Source: Hyphomonadaceae bacterium UKL13-1
GTDB taxonomy: Bacteria > Pseudomonadota > Alphaproteobacteria > Caulobacterales > Aquidulcibacteraceae
Direction of reading: 5' to 3'
Length of the DNA stretch: 64,000 bases
Assembly: GCA_001602435.1 (NCBI GenBank)
Contig: CP012156.1
Location: 2,376,001 to 2,440,000, forward strand
In this document: piece after piece, positions 25,218 to 34,471 of the stretch
Layout of the letters: every line of letters starts with the position of its first letter
Numbering within the stretch: the first letter of the stretch is position 1
The notes under the pieces: generated by a model
The model's input: the letters and a program-made list of their open reading frames with translations, nothing else
Told to the model about the DNA's origin: nothing
The model's database searches: none
Translations under genes and position numbers: made by a program

Positions 25218-25465
25218 GTGCCGCTCTCCCCTGCGCTATGGCCGTCTACGGGCTCTGCGCTTGACCTTATCGATAGGGCTAAGCGTTGCAACTGATTTAT
25301 GGGCAGCAGCACACGGACGGTAACGAACTCTGACAAAATTGTGACTGCTGAATAAAATACAGTATGTTCATTTTTCTCTTGCAACCGTTCGCAAGAGTCT
25401 TTACGGAAGGGTCAACGAGGACAAAAAGCCCGTTATTCTGAAACCTTTTTTTAAGGAGCCTCCCC

Positions 25466-25774
25466 ATGCGCTTCAAGACACTTGTCGCCGGATTTGCTTT
25501 TGCTTTGACCGCCACCGCAGCCTTGGCTGCTTACAACAATGTTGTTGTGAAACTGAAAACCCCAGTTGCTGAAGCCTCTGACAGCGTGATCGTATTGGGC
25601 GCTGCTTGGAGCTGCGCAGGCGACACCTGCACCTCCGTGCTGGACCGCAAGACTGCACAAGTCCGCGACTGCCGCCAGGTTGCAAAGGCCCTCGGCCCTG
25701 TCGCCAGCTTCAGCGTTGGTGGCTCGAGCCTTGACGAAGCAGGCATCCAAGCGTGCAATACCGCCGCGAAATAA
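25466..25774 (+). CDS. CC_3452-family secreted protein
   Basis: A 102-residue protein with a signal peptide (MRFKTLVAGFAFALTATAALA, cleavage after residue 21) and a small mature domain with four cysteines: WSCAGDTCTS, VRDCRQVAK and ACNTAAK. This pattern is that of the CC_3452 family, small exported proteins of unknown function in Caulobacterales and Sphingomonadales. The two cysteine pairs may form disulfides. It has its own terminator at 25823-25852. Confidence 0.75.
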   Translation: MRFKTLVAGFAFALTATAALAAYNNVVVKLKTPVAEASDSVIVLGAAWSCAGDTCTSVLDRKTAQVRDCRQVAKALGPVASFSVGGSSLDEAGIQACNTAAK

Positions 25775-25822
25775 ACGCAAGGCGATGCTTGGTTAGCTAT
25801 TTGAAAAAGTAGCAATTTATTG

Positions 25823-25854
25823 AAAAGGCGAACCTTCATCGGTTCGCCTTTTTT
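25823..25854. terminator. Bidirectional Rho-independent terminator
   Basis: Perfect 12-base arms AAAAGGCGAACC and GGTTCGCCTTTT flank TTCATC, with T-runs on both strands. It serves the CC_3452-family gene and the convergent histidine kinase gene. Confidence 0.9.
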
Positions 25855-25865
25855 CATGTGCGAGA

Positions 25866-27794
25866 TCAGCCTACTTCGGCCAAGAGGGTGTGCGCTTCTG
25901 CTTCTTCCTCGCCCGACAAGGCCTGATGGATTGCCGCAAACAAGACTTCGGGCCGGATCGGTTTGGCGACATGGGCATCCATGCCAGCGTCCAAGCATTC
26001 CTGCACATGGTGGGTCATGGCATTGGCGGTCAATGCGATGATTGGCGTGCGAGGCCGTTTCTGAACCCGCTCTAGCGCCCGGATCCGCACGGTGGCCTCT
26101 GGCCCGGACATGATCGGCATTTGCACATCCATCAAGATGAGATCGAATTGGTCTTGGGACCAAAGCTCCACCGCCACTTGGCCGTTTTCAGCAAACACCG
26201 GCTCGATACCAACTTGTTCAAGGAACATCTGTAGCACGAGACGATTGTGCGCATTATCTTCAGCCGCCAAGACGCGGACTGAAGTTGCGCCTTCGCCCCC
26301 TTGGGCACGCGATTCTTCAAATTGGCCTGCGTCCGTACGTTCGGGTGCCACGCCCAACGGCATGGTGACCGTAAAGCGGAAAACAGAGCCCTCTCCAACG
26401 CGGCTTTCGACTTCAATCTCACCACCCATCAGCGCAACCAATTGCTTACAGATGGCAAGGCCAAGGCCCGTGCCGCCAAACTTGCGATTGGTTGCCGTTT
26501 CGGCTTGGCTGAAGCGCTCAAACAAACGGCCTTGGACCTCTGGCTCAATGCCGATCCCTGTGTCCTTGATCGCAAAGGACAAAGCGCGGCGACCCTCACC
26601 GACGTCTTCCGCGGTGATGGTCACAAGGACACTGCCGTCTTGGGTGAATTTTACGGCGTTGGACACAAGATTATAGAGAACTTGCTTAATCCGCGTCGGA
26701 TCGCCCAAGCACCAGATATCCGCGCTCTGATCCACATTTACGGCAAAGCTGATGCCCTTCTGGTGCGCTCTCAAGGTAAACATGGCCTCGGTTGAACGCA
26801 CAATCTCCATCACACTGAAGTCGAGCGATTCCAGAGCGAGCTTGCCCGCTTCGATCTTGGCGATGTCGAGCACGTCGTTCAGCAAGGCGAGCAACGTATC
26901 GCCACTATCTTGGATCACCGCCAACATCCGTAGCTGGCGGTCGTCCAATGGCGTGCGCGACAACGCGTCTGCCATACCCAGCACGCCGTTCATGGGGGTA
27001 CGGATTTCGTGACTCATCTGCGCCAAAAAGGCTGACTTGGCATGGTCAGCAGCCTCTGCGGCAGTCTTGGCCATTTCGAGATCGTGTGTCCGTTCGTCGA
27101 TGCGAGCTTCCAAGGTGCTGGCATGGAGGGCCAAAGCATCACGTGCTTCAACCAAATCTTGCGCTTGGCCCCGGAACAAGGCGGCGACACGGGCCCAGCA
27201 TAAACCAGCCCCCACCATACAGCCGAGCAGGGCTGCCAAGCCGCCGCTCAACAGTAAGAAGGCCGCATCGATTTCGACTTTCAGGCTCGCGGCAATCTCG
27301 CGCCGCGCCTTTTCCAACTGCCGCGCTTTCCTTGTACCAGCTATGGCATAGGATTGCGATTGCAACAGCGCCTTCGCATCGGCTTGGCGACCCGCCGCAG
27401 CCAAAAGGACCGCTGAATCCTCAATCGCGCCCATTTCACGGGTTGCGTTGTAGATCGTTGCAAAAGCGCTCTTTTTCGTCGATTTCGGTGCCAATTGAAT
27501 GGCTTTTTCGATCAAAGCTTCACGCGGCTCATTCAGCGCAACAAAGCGCTCACGATCTTCAGGCCGGCCCATTTGGGCAAAGTCATCGGCAGCTTCGGTA
27601 ACGCGTTGATCCACCCAAGTCGCTTCACTCCAAGTGCGTTCGAACTTCGCCAAACGCTCAGCTTGCGACGATAAATTCCGGACAGCCGACAAAGCAATCG
27701 CCGCACCAACCAAAGTCCCCAAGACCGAAAGAATGAGAGCGGACCAGAGCCAAGAGCGTACGTTGCGGGTTTGTGTCATACCTAAGCATGACAT
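25866..27794 (-). CDS. Hybrid sensor histidine kinase/response regulator
   Basis: The 642-residue inner-membrane protein has membrane segments at about 15-39 and 177-202 enclosing a helical periplasmic sensor, a coiled-coil linker, a HisKA domain with the phospho-acceptor His262 in MSHEIRTPMNG, an ATPase domain with VSNAVKFTQDG, KDTGIGIEPE and KFGGTGLGLAICKQL, and a C-terminal receiver with the aspartate in DLILMDVQMPIMSG. No phosphotransfer domain is attached, so signal output needs another protein. The start could also be the ATG at 27779. Confidence 0.92.
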   Translation of the reverse strand: MSCLGMTQTRNVRSWLWSALILSVLGTLVGAAIALSAVRNLSSQAERLAKFERTWSEATWVDQRVTEAADDFAQMGRPEDRERFVALNEPREALIEKAIQLAPKSTKKSAFATIYNATREMGAIEDSAVLLAAAGRQADAKALLQSQSYAIAGTRKARQLEKARREIAASLKVEIDAAFLLLSGGLAALLGCMVGAGLCWARVAALFRGQAQDLVEARDALALHASTLEARIDERTHDLEMAKTAAEAADHAKSAFLAQMSHEIRTPMNGVLGMADALSRTPLDDRQLRMLAVIQDSGDTLLALLNDVLDIAKIEAGKLALESLDFSVMEIVRSTEAMFTLRAHQKGISFAVNVDQSADIWCLGDPTRIKQVLYNLVSNAVKFTQDGSVLVTITAEDVGEGRRALSFAIKDTGIGIEPEVQGRLFERFSQAETATNRKFGGTGLGLAICKQLVALMGGEIEVESRVGEGSVFRFTVTMPLGVAPERTDAGQFEESRAQGGEGATSVRVLAAEDNAHNRLVLQMFLEQVGIEPVFAENGQVAVELWSQDQFDLILMDVQMPIMSGPEATVRIRALERVQKRPRTPIIALTANAMTHHVQECLDAGMDAHVAKPIRPEVLFAAIHQALSGEEEAEAHTLLAEVG

Positions 27795-27875
27795 AAAAGC
27801 TTCAAAGCCGAGTTAATTTCGGCCCTAAAAACACGCCCCAAAGCACCCTAGGACTCTGATCCTTCTCGGTGATTT

Positions 27876-28739
27876 CTACATGCGATTACGCAATGGCAGA
27901 AGCTCGGGGAAGTTACCGGGTTCCTTGGCGGCATTGGCGCGGAAAGCTTCTGCCATATGGGCTGGGCTGAACATACCGGCCTGCCATGTGGCGATATAAT
28001 CCAGGCCATCGCGGATCGAATGATCGCGCGCGTAATTGATCATGACCTTAGAGCCCGTGACGGCCAAAGGTGCCTTGGCGGCAATCTCGCGCGCGGTGTC
28101 CATTACGTGGGCAACCAAAGCTTCGTGGGTTTCAAATACTTCATTGACCAACCCGATCTCTTTGGCTTTCGCCGCGGTCAGGCGCCGACCCGTATAGGCC
28201 AACTCACGGACCCAGCCCTCAGGAATGAGTTTGCACAAGCGCGGGAAAGTACCGACGTCTGCCGTCATACCGATATTAATCTCTTGGATGCAGAAAAACG
28301 CGTCTGCGCTGGCCCAGCGGATGTCGCAAGCAGAGATGAAATCGACTGCCCCTCCAATACAACCGCCTTGGACAGCCACCAGCACGGGAATGCGGGCCTC
28401 ATCCAAGCAGGTGAAGGTGTTTTGCAGATGATGCACATGCAAGCGGAAACTTTCGCCACGGGTCTCGCGATCCGAGACTGAACCCTGCGTGACGCCATCG
28501 CCACTGGAGAACACGCTTAAGTCCATCCCGGCGGAGAAATGCTTGCCAGTCGACGTGATCACAATCACACGGGCGCGGGAATTGTCATTGATGTCTTTGA
28601 CGATCTTGGGCAGGTCGTTCCAGAAATCGCGGGTCATCGAATTGAAGGCCTCGGGCCGCTTCAATTGAATATGAGCGATGTGATCTGCGATAGTAACTTC
28701 AAAGCAAGTTGAAGTCGGTGTGGATTGTGAATCGTACAT
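27876..28739 (-). CDS. Crotonase-family protein, probable dienoyl-CoA isomerase
   Basis: The 287 residues have the crotonase fold: HFSAGMDLSVFSS and VQGGCIGGAVDFISACDIRWA form the oxyanion hole. CIQEINIGMTADVGTFPRL keeps the Glu and Asp spaced as in delta3,5-delta2,4-dienoyl-CoA isomerases (ECH1), so isomerisation of unsaturated fatty acids is more likely than hydration. It is a single gene on the minus strand near other acyl-CoA genes. Confidence 0.82.
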   Translation of the reverse strand: MYDSQSTPTSTCFEVTIADHIAHIQLKRPEAFNSMTRDFWNDLPKIVKDINDNSRARVIVITSTGKHFSAGMDLSVFSSGDGVTQGSVSDRETRGESFRLHVHHLQNTFTCLDEARIPVLVAVQGGCIGGAVDFISACDIRWASADAFFCIQEINIGMTADVGTFPRLCKLIPEGWVRELAYTGRRLTAAKAKEIGLVNEVFETHEALVAHVMDTAREIAAKAPLAVTGSKVMINYARDHSIRDGLDYIATWQAGMFSPAHMAEAFRANAAKEPGNFPELLPLRNRM

Positions 28740-28905
28740 GGTCGCGCTCCCTTTGGCCGTCAGAGCTTAAGCTCTTTTCAATGGACTTTTGTCTTGCAGT
28801 GGACCAGCCTACAACAAGTTTGGCCTGTGGTCATCATGTGCCCTAATTGGGTCTTGGTTCAAGTCCAAAATTACGCCAAGATCGTTGGGGTCGAGGAGAT
28901 TGTAC

Positions 28906-29916
28906 ATGTCAAACCCAGACGGGATTCAACGCCGTAGCCTGATGTGGTCGCTTATTGGCTTAAGCCTTGGGCTCGGCACCGCCGCGCAAGCCCAAAGTGC
29001 GGGGCAGATGCTGGAAGAATTAGCCAAGGCCGCCGCAGCCAAGCGTGCCGGCTTGCCCACGGCTTTGCCCAGTATCGACGATGACTTGCTGATTGCCTCC
29101 TCGCAGAATGAAGGCGAAGCGGGCATCCGTGCCGCCCTGCTGCAAGGGGCTGGTGCGGCCGTTAGCCGACTGGGCAAAGCGGACGGATTTTGGGGTGACA
29201 CACGGGTGCGCATTCCTTTGCCAGAGCCGCTGGCTTCGCTGCAAAAGCGCTTAAGCCCACTGCGGTTAAGTGTCCCGCTCGATAACTTCCAATTGCGCCT
29301 CAATCGTTCGGCTGAATCCATGATGCCAAAGGCCGGCAGCATTTTTGTCGACACGATCCGCGGCCTCACGATCGAAGATGTTTTGAAGGTGTTGCGCGGT
29401 GGAGACACGGCGGGAACGGACCTTTTGAAGGCCAAGTCCTATGCAGGTCTTGTGAGCCTTATGACGCCACCCATGGCCGAAGCGGTGCAAGCTTCGGGCG
29501 CAGGCCCAGCACTCGACCGGATTCAATCCCGCTATGGCAATGAGATTGAGCGGTTGGGCGGTTGGGGTAGTTTGAAGAATTATTCCGGCGCGCCCATCAC
29601 CTTGCCGGCTCCACCACCGCCAGAAGTGCCCGCCCCAGTTGCACCGCCGCCCAAAGCGGCCGCTGTCACAACCAAGACCAAGGCGGGGGCTACAAAGACC
29701 AAGGCTGTGACTGCCATTCCCGTGCCGCCCCCGCCACCGCCACCGCCGCCACCTGTCGTGTTGGATAACCCGCTTAAAAACCAATTGATCGGTTTTGCCG
29801 TAGACCGTGCACTGGATGGCTTGTTTGTCTATATTGGCGAAGAAGAACGTGGGATACGTCGTGATCCTGCCCGTCGAGGGACAGACCTTTTGAAGCGCGT
29901 GTTTGGCAACCTATAA
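28906..29916 (+). CDS. DUF4197 protein with a proline-rich insertion
   Basis: The protein has 336 residues when started at the ATG at 28906, preceded by GAGGAG. A signal peptide with RRSLMWSLIGLSLGLG suggests export, possibly by the Tat route. The rest matches DUF4197: IRAALLQGAGAAVSRLGKADGF, RVRIPLPEPL, NRSAESMMPKAGSIFVDTIRGLTIEDV, and the closing LDGLFVYIGEEERGIRRDPA. Between the two halves is an insertion of roughly 75 residues rich in Pro, Ala, Lys and Thr with a run of eight prolines. DUF4197 has no known function; the insertion could span the periplasm. Confidence 0.8.
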   Translation: MSNPDGIQRRSLMWSLIGLSLGLGTAAQAQSAGQMLEELAKAAAAKRAGLPTALPSIDDDLLIASSQNEGEAGIRAALLQGAGAAVSRLGKADGFWGDTRVRIPLPEPLASLQKRLSPLRLSVPLDNFQLRLNRSAESMMPKAGSIFVDTIRGLTIEDVLKVLRGGDTAGTDLLKAKSYAGLVSLMTPPMAEAVQASGAGPALDRIQSRYGNEIERLGGWGSLKNYSGAPITLPAPPPPEVPAPVAPPPKAAAVTTKTKAGATKTKAVTAIPVPPPPPPPPPPVVLDNPLKNQLIGFAVDRALDGLFVYIGEEERGIRRDPARRGTDLLKRVFGNL

Positions 29917-29949
29917 GGGTCCAACATTACTCCTGGAAGCAGAAACTAA

Positions 29950-30849
29950 GTGGTAGAGATTGTTGAAACCCGCCTTGTGCAACGCTTGGCGGAAGGAGAG
30001 ATGGCGGGTCTGAAATGGGCAAGTGCGTCGCAGATGGATCAGGCCCCCGCCTTGGTCTTCTTTCACGCCAACGGGTTTTGCGCCTCGACCTATCGGCAGA
30101 TGTTACGGCCTGTAGCCGAAGCCATTGGCCGCCCCGTCGCGGCCTTTGATCTGCGCGGCCATGGCCGCACCCGCTTGCCAGACGATCCAGAACGGCAAGA
30201 CAATTGGAACCGCTTTGCCCGCGACATTGCTGCCCTCCTCGACAATATAGCGCCACAGGGCACCGTGCTCGCGGGCCATTCCATGGGCGGCACATCGAGC
30301 CTGTTGGCCAGCGCGCTGCGACCCGACTTGGTAAAAGGCCTGTGCCTATTTGACCCCGTCCTCGCCCCCACGCCATTTTACATCTATGCCCATATGCCGT
30401 GGGTGTTTCGCCTATGGCGCAGCCAGTTTCCCCTCGCCAAGGCGGCTGGTCGCAGGCGCGCGATCTTTCCAAACAGGCAGGCCGTCTTAGACGCCTATAC
30501 CGGGCGCGGTGCCTTTAAGTCTTGGCCCGCGGCCATGCTGGCAGATTATTGCGAGGATGGCTTTACCAATCTGCCAGACGGCCAAGTCCGCCTGTCTTGC
30601 GCCCCAGCCTTTGAGGCAGCCTGCTTTGCTGGCCAGCGCCATTATCCGATTGCGGCGCTAAAAGCTTTGAAAGTGCCCGGCCGATTGTTACGCGGCGGGC
30701 GGCATTCGACGACCGTTGCAACTTTGATCCCGCTCCTCACCCGCAGCGGTATTCAGGTTGAGACCGTGCCGGAGACCAGCCATTTTGTACCAATGGAGAA
30801 ACCGGACGTCTGTGCCAAAGCGCTGATCGACCTCATCCAATCGGTTTGA
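29950..30849 (+). CDS. Alpha/beta hydrolase
   Basis: The 299-residue protein has FFHANGFCASTYRQM as the oxyanion loop, AFDLRGHGRT, and the nucleophile elbow GHSMGG in VLAGHSMGGTSSLLA; the triad histidine is probably in ETSHFVPMEKP near the end. The substrate is unknown. The frame begins with GTG; the ATG at 30001 has a better Shine-Dalgarno (GGAAGGAGAG) but would remove the first strand, so both starts are possible. It converges on and overlaps the thioesterase gene by 17 bases. Confidence 0.82.
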   Translation: MVEIVETRLVQRLAEGEMAGLKWASASQMDQAPALVFFHANGFCASTYRQMLRPVAEAIGRPVAAFDLRGHGRTRLPDDPERQDNWNRFARDIAALLDNIAPQGTVLAGHSMGGTSSLLASALRPDLVKGLCLFDPVLAPTPFYIYAHMPWVFRLWRSQFPLAKAAGRRRAIFPNRQAVLDAYTGRGAFKSWPAAMLADYCEDGFTNLPDGQVRLSCAPAFEAACFAGQRHYPIAALKALKVPGRLLRGGRHSTTVATLIPLLTRSGIQVETVPETSHFVPMEKPDVCAKALIDLIQSV

Positions 30850-31762
30850 TCAGACGCGCTTCCAATCGGGCGCGCGCTTGTGGTGGAATGGCGATCACTT
30901 TGCGCGCGACCAGATCAAAGGTCACCGCCACGGCCTCACACACACAGAAGACTTCGCCTGTCACGGGATGAGCCAAGACATGCTTGAGTGTATTGGTTTT
31001 CTCCGCCACGTCGGCCACGCCGGAATAAACAGCCATGAAGTCGCCAGCGCCCGGCCAGCTTATATAGTCCAAGCGATATTCCAGAACCGCCGCACCGGCC
31101 TTGCGGGGTTGGCCATCTTGGGCGCTTAATTCAGCTGTGGTTTCTTCCCGCCAAGCCGTCATCAGATTGGGCACACCGGTGGAGACCCGTCCAATCATCC
31201 CCTCGGGATAAAGGCGATTGAAAACATCAACGTCTTCAATGCGCACCGCCGATAGGCCCACTTGTTGGAAGCCGCGCGATACCAAAGTTGCGAAGTCGAA
31301 TTGGTCTGTCGGGCCATCAAACGAAATAGAGCGCGGGCTACCATGGGCGGGCACCTCGACTTGCATCGCAGCGGCAAGCGCTGTGGTGCGCTCTGGCCAC
31401 GGATAGGCTCTGCCTGTCTTGGCCTCTGCATGGGCCATTTTGGTTAGGAAGGTCGCGCCGATGGCCCCATCGAGGCTGTGCACGATCTCGCCATAAAAGG
31501 TGACGTCAGCCTCGCCAATCGCCACCACACCACCGCGAAAAAACAAGGGGACCCCTTCGCGCGCCTCTCTTAAGAATCTGATGTGTTGGCGGATGGGCAG
31601 CAAAGTTGCCGTCGCCTCTGGGGCGAAAGCGCGTTCACACCCAAGCTCTGTCGCCATTAGCATCATGCCGTCCAGCGCACGACGAACCCAGAAGCGCACA
31701 TTCATGTGCCCCATTTCGTCGCATTCCCAGGCCTCGACACTGCCCCGCCAATATTCCCGCAT
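30833..31762 (-). CDS. Acyl-CoA thioesterase-like protein, two hotdog domains
   Basis: The 309 residues contain an N-terminal hotdog domain (WRGSVEAWECDEMGHMNVRFWVRR, where the Asp/His pattern is that of 4-hydroxybenzoyl-CoA-type thioesterases) and a second one around VEDVDVFNRLYPEGMIGR. It probably hydrolyses an acyl-CoA or acyl-ACP. The ATG at 31762 is preferred to a TTG at 31774. It lies 24 bases after the zur stop on the same strand and is likely co-transcribed with zur, which is an unusual partner. Confidence 0.75.
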   Translation of the reverse strand: MREYWRGSVEAWECDEMGHMNVRFWVRRALDGMMLMATELGCERAFAPEATATLLPIRQHIRFLREAREGVPLFFRGGVVAIGEADVTFYGEIVHSLDGAIGATFLTKMAHAEAKTGRAYPWPERTTALAAAMQVEVPAHGSPRSISFDGPTDQFDFATLVSRGFQQVGLSAVRIEDVDVFNRLYPEGMIGRVSTGVPNLMTAWREETTAELSAQDGQPRKAGAAVLEYRLDYISWPGAGDFMAVYSGVADVAEKTNTLKHVLAHPVTGEVFCVCEAVAVTFDLVARKVIAIPPQARARLEARLIKPIG

Positions 31763-31786
31763 CAACTTGTCCAATTCCTTTTGACC

Positions 31787-32221
31787 TTAAGCCGCCAGCG
31801 CGCACTCTTGGCATTGCCCACGGCCTTCCACGACGAGGCGCGTTAGATGGAAGCCCTGCACCTCTCCCGCCTTTTCAAGGATATGGGCCACTTCATCATA
31901 GGCAACTTCGGTCGCCTTCAGGCAGGTGTTGCAAACAAAAAGTGCCATTGGATGGGAATGACCCGCGTGGTTGCAAGCGACAAAAGTGGCATCCTGTTCA
32001 ATCCGATGCACCAGTCCCAATTGGCACAGAAAATCCAAAGCGCGATAAACGGTAGGTGGCTTTGTTGCCTGCCCACCTTCCCCGGCTTTGCTGATCAGAT
32101 CATAGGCTTTCATCGGCGTTTCAGACGCGGCGAGAATTTCCAACACTCGGCGACGTGGCGCGGTAAAGGCCATGCCGGACCGCTGACATAGGGCCTCTGC
32201 TTGACGAATAAGATCGTGCAT
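31787..32221 (-). CDS. zur: Fur-family regulator, probably Zur
   Basis: The 144-residue protein has a winged-helix N-terminal domain (RRRVLEILAASETPMKAYDLI, PPTVYRALDFL) and metal ligands in HAGHSHPMALFVCNTC and a final CQEC, giving the structural CxxC pairs. The short HSHPMALFVC region and lack of the Fur HHDH pattern favour the zinc-responsive Zur. A palindrome matching a Zur box lies in front of the divergent TonB-dependent receptor, which supports this. Confidence 0.8.
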   Translation of the reverse strand: MHDLIRQAEALCQRSGMAFTAPRRRVLEILAASETPMKAYDLISKAGEGGQATKPPTVYRALDFLCQLGLVHRIEQDATFVACNHAGHSHPMALFVCNTCLKATEVAYDEVAHILEKAGEVQGFHLTRLVVEGRGQCQECALAA

Positions 32222-32327
32222 GTGCGCCTCCTTGAACGTGACGAACCGTCTTTTCGTTCATGCCTGAGTTTGGTGTGCATGGAAAATGTCCTTTGCACTT
32301 GCGACGTCAAGATTTTAAGTTAGGTAG

Positions 32328-32342
32328 TGTTATGTAATAACA
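32328..32342. promoter_or_regulatory. Zur-box-like operator
   Basis: TGTTAT and ATAACA are perfect inverted arms around GTA, close to the TGTTATANNATAACA-type box bound by Zur in alphaproteobacteria. It lies 18 bases before the receptor's GTG start and about 106 bases from the zur start, so it most directly controls the receptor. Confidence 0.7.
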
Positions 32343-32360
32343 TACTAGGAACCTCCCCCC

Positions 32361-34331
32361 GTGACTCCTGCGCTTTATGCCCTCCTCGCTTTGATCGCCC
32401 CCGAAGCCGCGCCGCCCGCCGTCCCAGCCGGCCAAGCCCGCCCGGTCGAGACCATTGTCGTCACGGCGAGCTCGTTGGGTGATCCGTCCGATGCCATCAG
32501 CCAAGGTGTGGCCGTCATCAATCGCGGCGAAGCACTACAGGCTTCGATCAGCGGTGGGATTGGGGAGACTCTGGCCGGGATTCCAGGTGTCCGCTCCACC
32601 TTCTATGGCGTCAACGCCTCCCGCCCCATCGTGCGCGGCTTGGGTGAGGACCGCATTCGCTTGGTGCTCAACGGCTTGCAAGGCATTGATGCCTCCACCA
32701 TTTCGCCGGACCATGCGCCCGCCATCGACGGCTTGGACGCAGAAGGCATTGAAGTTCTCAAAGGCCCTGCCGCCTTGCGCTATGGCGGCAATGCGGTTGG
32801 CGGTGTGGTCAATGTGGTCGATGGACGCTTGCCGACCAAGCTGCCAGAAAAGCCTTTTGCTGGTGAAATCTTCCTTGCAGGCTCGACCGCCGAAGATGCG
32901 GGCACGGCTGCGTTTAAGCTGGTGGGCACCAAGGGTGCAGGTGTGTTTCGGGTCGATGGCTTCCGTCGCGAAGGCCAAGACTATAAGATTCCTGGCTTCT
33001 CCCAAACCGCTGCTCTGCGCGCCATAACCGGAGACGATACCGAAGGCACCGCCTTTAATACGCGGGGGGAAATTTGGGCCTTGGGCGGCAGCGTCGCCCA
33101 TATCACCGACAGAACCAGCCTCGCCCTTTCGACCCGCCGGACCAAGTCCAATTATGGCATTCCGGGCGAAGAGGCCTTCATCGAGCTCAGCCAAACCCGC
33201 TATGACTTCCAAGCGTCGATCAAGGATTTGGGCGTGCTTGACGCGCTGACTTTCTCCATCACCTCGGGCGACTATACCCACAGCGAGATTGAGTTTGATG
33301 GCGCGATCGGCACTGTTTTCACCAATGAGGGCTATGAGGGCCGCTTAGAAGCGCGCCACCGCTCGATTGGGGCTCTGGACGGCGTGTTCGGCCTACAATT
33401 TGCCGCCAACGACTTTGCCGCTAAGGGCGATGAGGCCTTCATCCTGCCCGTGACGATCGAAACCGTTGGCGCCTTCTGGGTTGAGCGCTTTAATCAGGAA
33501 AATTGGGGTGCGGAGGTCGGCGCGCGCTATGAACAGCGCGATTATTCCGGTCTTGCCGGATCGCGCAATTTCGATCTGGGCAGTTTCTCGGCCAGCGCTT
33601 TCCTGAAGCCCACCGAGGGCTTACGCCTGTCGCTGAACGCGGGCTATACAGAGCGCGCGCCCACCGAAGTCGAATTGTTTGCCGATGGCCCCCACGCTGC
33701 GACCCAAGCCTATGAAATTGGCGATGCCGACCTCAAAACCGAAACCGCAACCAGCCTTGAAGGCGTGGCGCGCTGGCAAATCGGCAGCGCGACGGTGGAT
33801 CTCAATGTGTGGCGCACCAGCTTCGATGGCTTTATCGCCTTCAACCCGACCAATTTGATCGAAGACGATCTGCCCGTCTTCTTGGTCAGCCAGAAAGATG
33901 CCACCCTGACAGGGGCGGAATTGCATGTGACTTGGGCCTTTGGCGACTTTGGTGGCTGGTCTGTGGTTGGCGATGGCGGCGTAGACACGGTGCGCGGCAG
34001 CTATGATGGCGGTGGTGCCATCGCCCGCATGCCACCGGCCATGGTGACCCTCGGCCTTGAAGCCAAAAGCCCGCAGATGCGGGTGCGCGCCGAAGTACAA
34101 TCCATCGCCGAACAGGGCCGGACAGCCGCATTTGAGACCAAGACCGAAGGCTCCACCGCGATCAATGCGCTCTGGTCCTGGCGACCCGTTGAAAGCAATG
34201 ACCGCATTGAGCTGACCTTTGAAGGCCGGAACCTGACCAATGAGGACATTCGCGAGCATACTTCCTTCCTGAAGGACTATTTGCCCAAGCCCGGTCGCTC
34301 GATCCGGGTGAGCTTAAAGGGGTCGTTTTAG
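32361..34331 (+). CDS. TonB-dependent receptor, probable zinc receptor (ZnuD-like)
   Basis: The 656 residues begin with a GTG and a short hydrophobic leader, then the TonB box region VETIVVTAS and a plug domain (PGVRSTFYGVNASRPIVRGLGEDRIRL split across blades, GPAALRYGGNAVGGVVNV), followed by a beta-barrel ending in SIRVSLKGSF with a terminal phenylalanine. Such proteins import metal complexes across the outer membrane using TonB. The Zur-like regulator next door and the Zur-box-like site point to zinc. It lacks a histidine-rich loop, unlike many ZnuD proteins, so other metals are possible. Confidence 0.85.
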   Translation: MTPALYALLALIAPEAAPPAVPAGQARPVETIVVTASSLGDPSDAISQGVAVINRGEALQASISGGIGETLAGIPGVRSTFYGVNASRPIVRGLGEDRIRLVLNGLQGIDASTISPDHAPAIDGLDAEGIEVLKGPAALRYGGNAVGGVVNVVDGRLPTKLPEKPFAGEIFLAGSTAEDAGTAAFKLVGTKGAGVFRVDGFRREGQDYKIPGFSQTAALRAITGDDTEGTAFNTRGEIWALGGSVAHITDRTSLALSTRRTKSNYGIPGEEAFIELSQTRYDFQASIKDLGVLDALTFSITSGDYTHSEIEFDGAIGTVFTNEGYEGRLEARHRSIGALDGVFGLQFAANDFAAKGDEAFILPVTIETVGAFWVERFNQENWGAEVGARYEQRDYSGLAGSRNFDLGSFSASAFLKPTEGLRLSLNAGYTERAPTEVELFADGPHAATQAYEIGDADLKTETATSLEGVARWQIGSATVDLNVWRTSFDGFIAFNPTNLIEDDLPVFLVSQKDATLTGAELHVTWAFGDFGGWSVVGDGGVDTVRGSYDGGGAIARMPPAMVTLGLEAKSPQMRVRAEVQSIAEQGRTAAFETKTEGSTAINALWSWRPVESNDRIELTFEGRNLTNEDIREHTSFLKDYLPKPGRSIRVSLKGSF

Positions 34332-34340
34332 GGCTGCAGT

Positions 34341-34370
34341 CAAAGGACCGCGCACCACTAGCTGCGTCTC
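34341..34370. repeat. Degenerate relative of the double-palindrome repeat
   Basis: AAAGGACCGCGCA matches the outer arm of copy A, and GCTGCGT is a worn version of the right half of the hairpin. The symmetry is incomplete, so it is probably a decayed copy. Confidence 0.35.
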
Positions 34371-34471
34371 TTATGCCCGCACGCGCTACTGCACACCCTC
34401 AATTGTCCGGACAAATTCTTGGTGACAAGTCGCCAGAGCCCACTTAAGAAAGACGCAGAAGAGGAGCTGTC

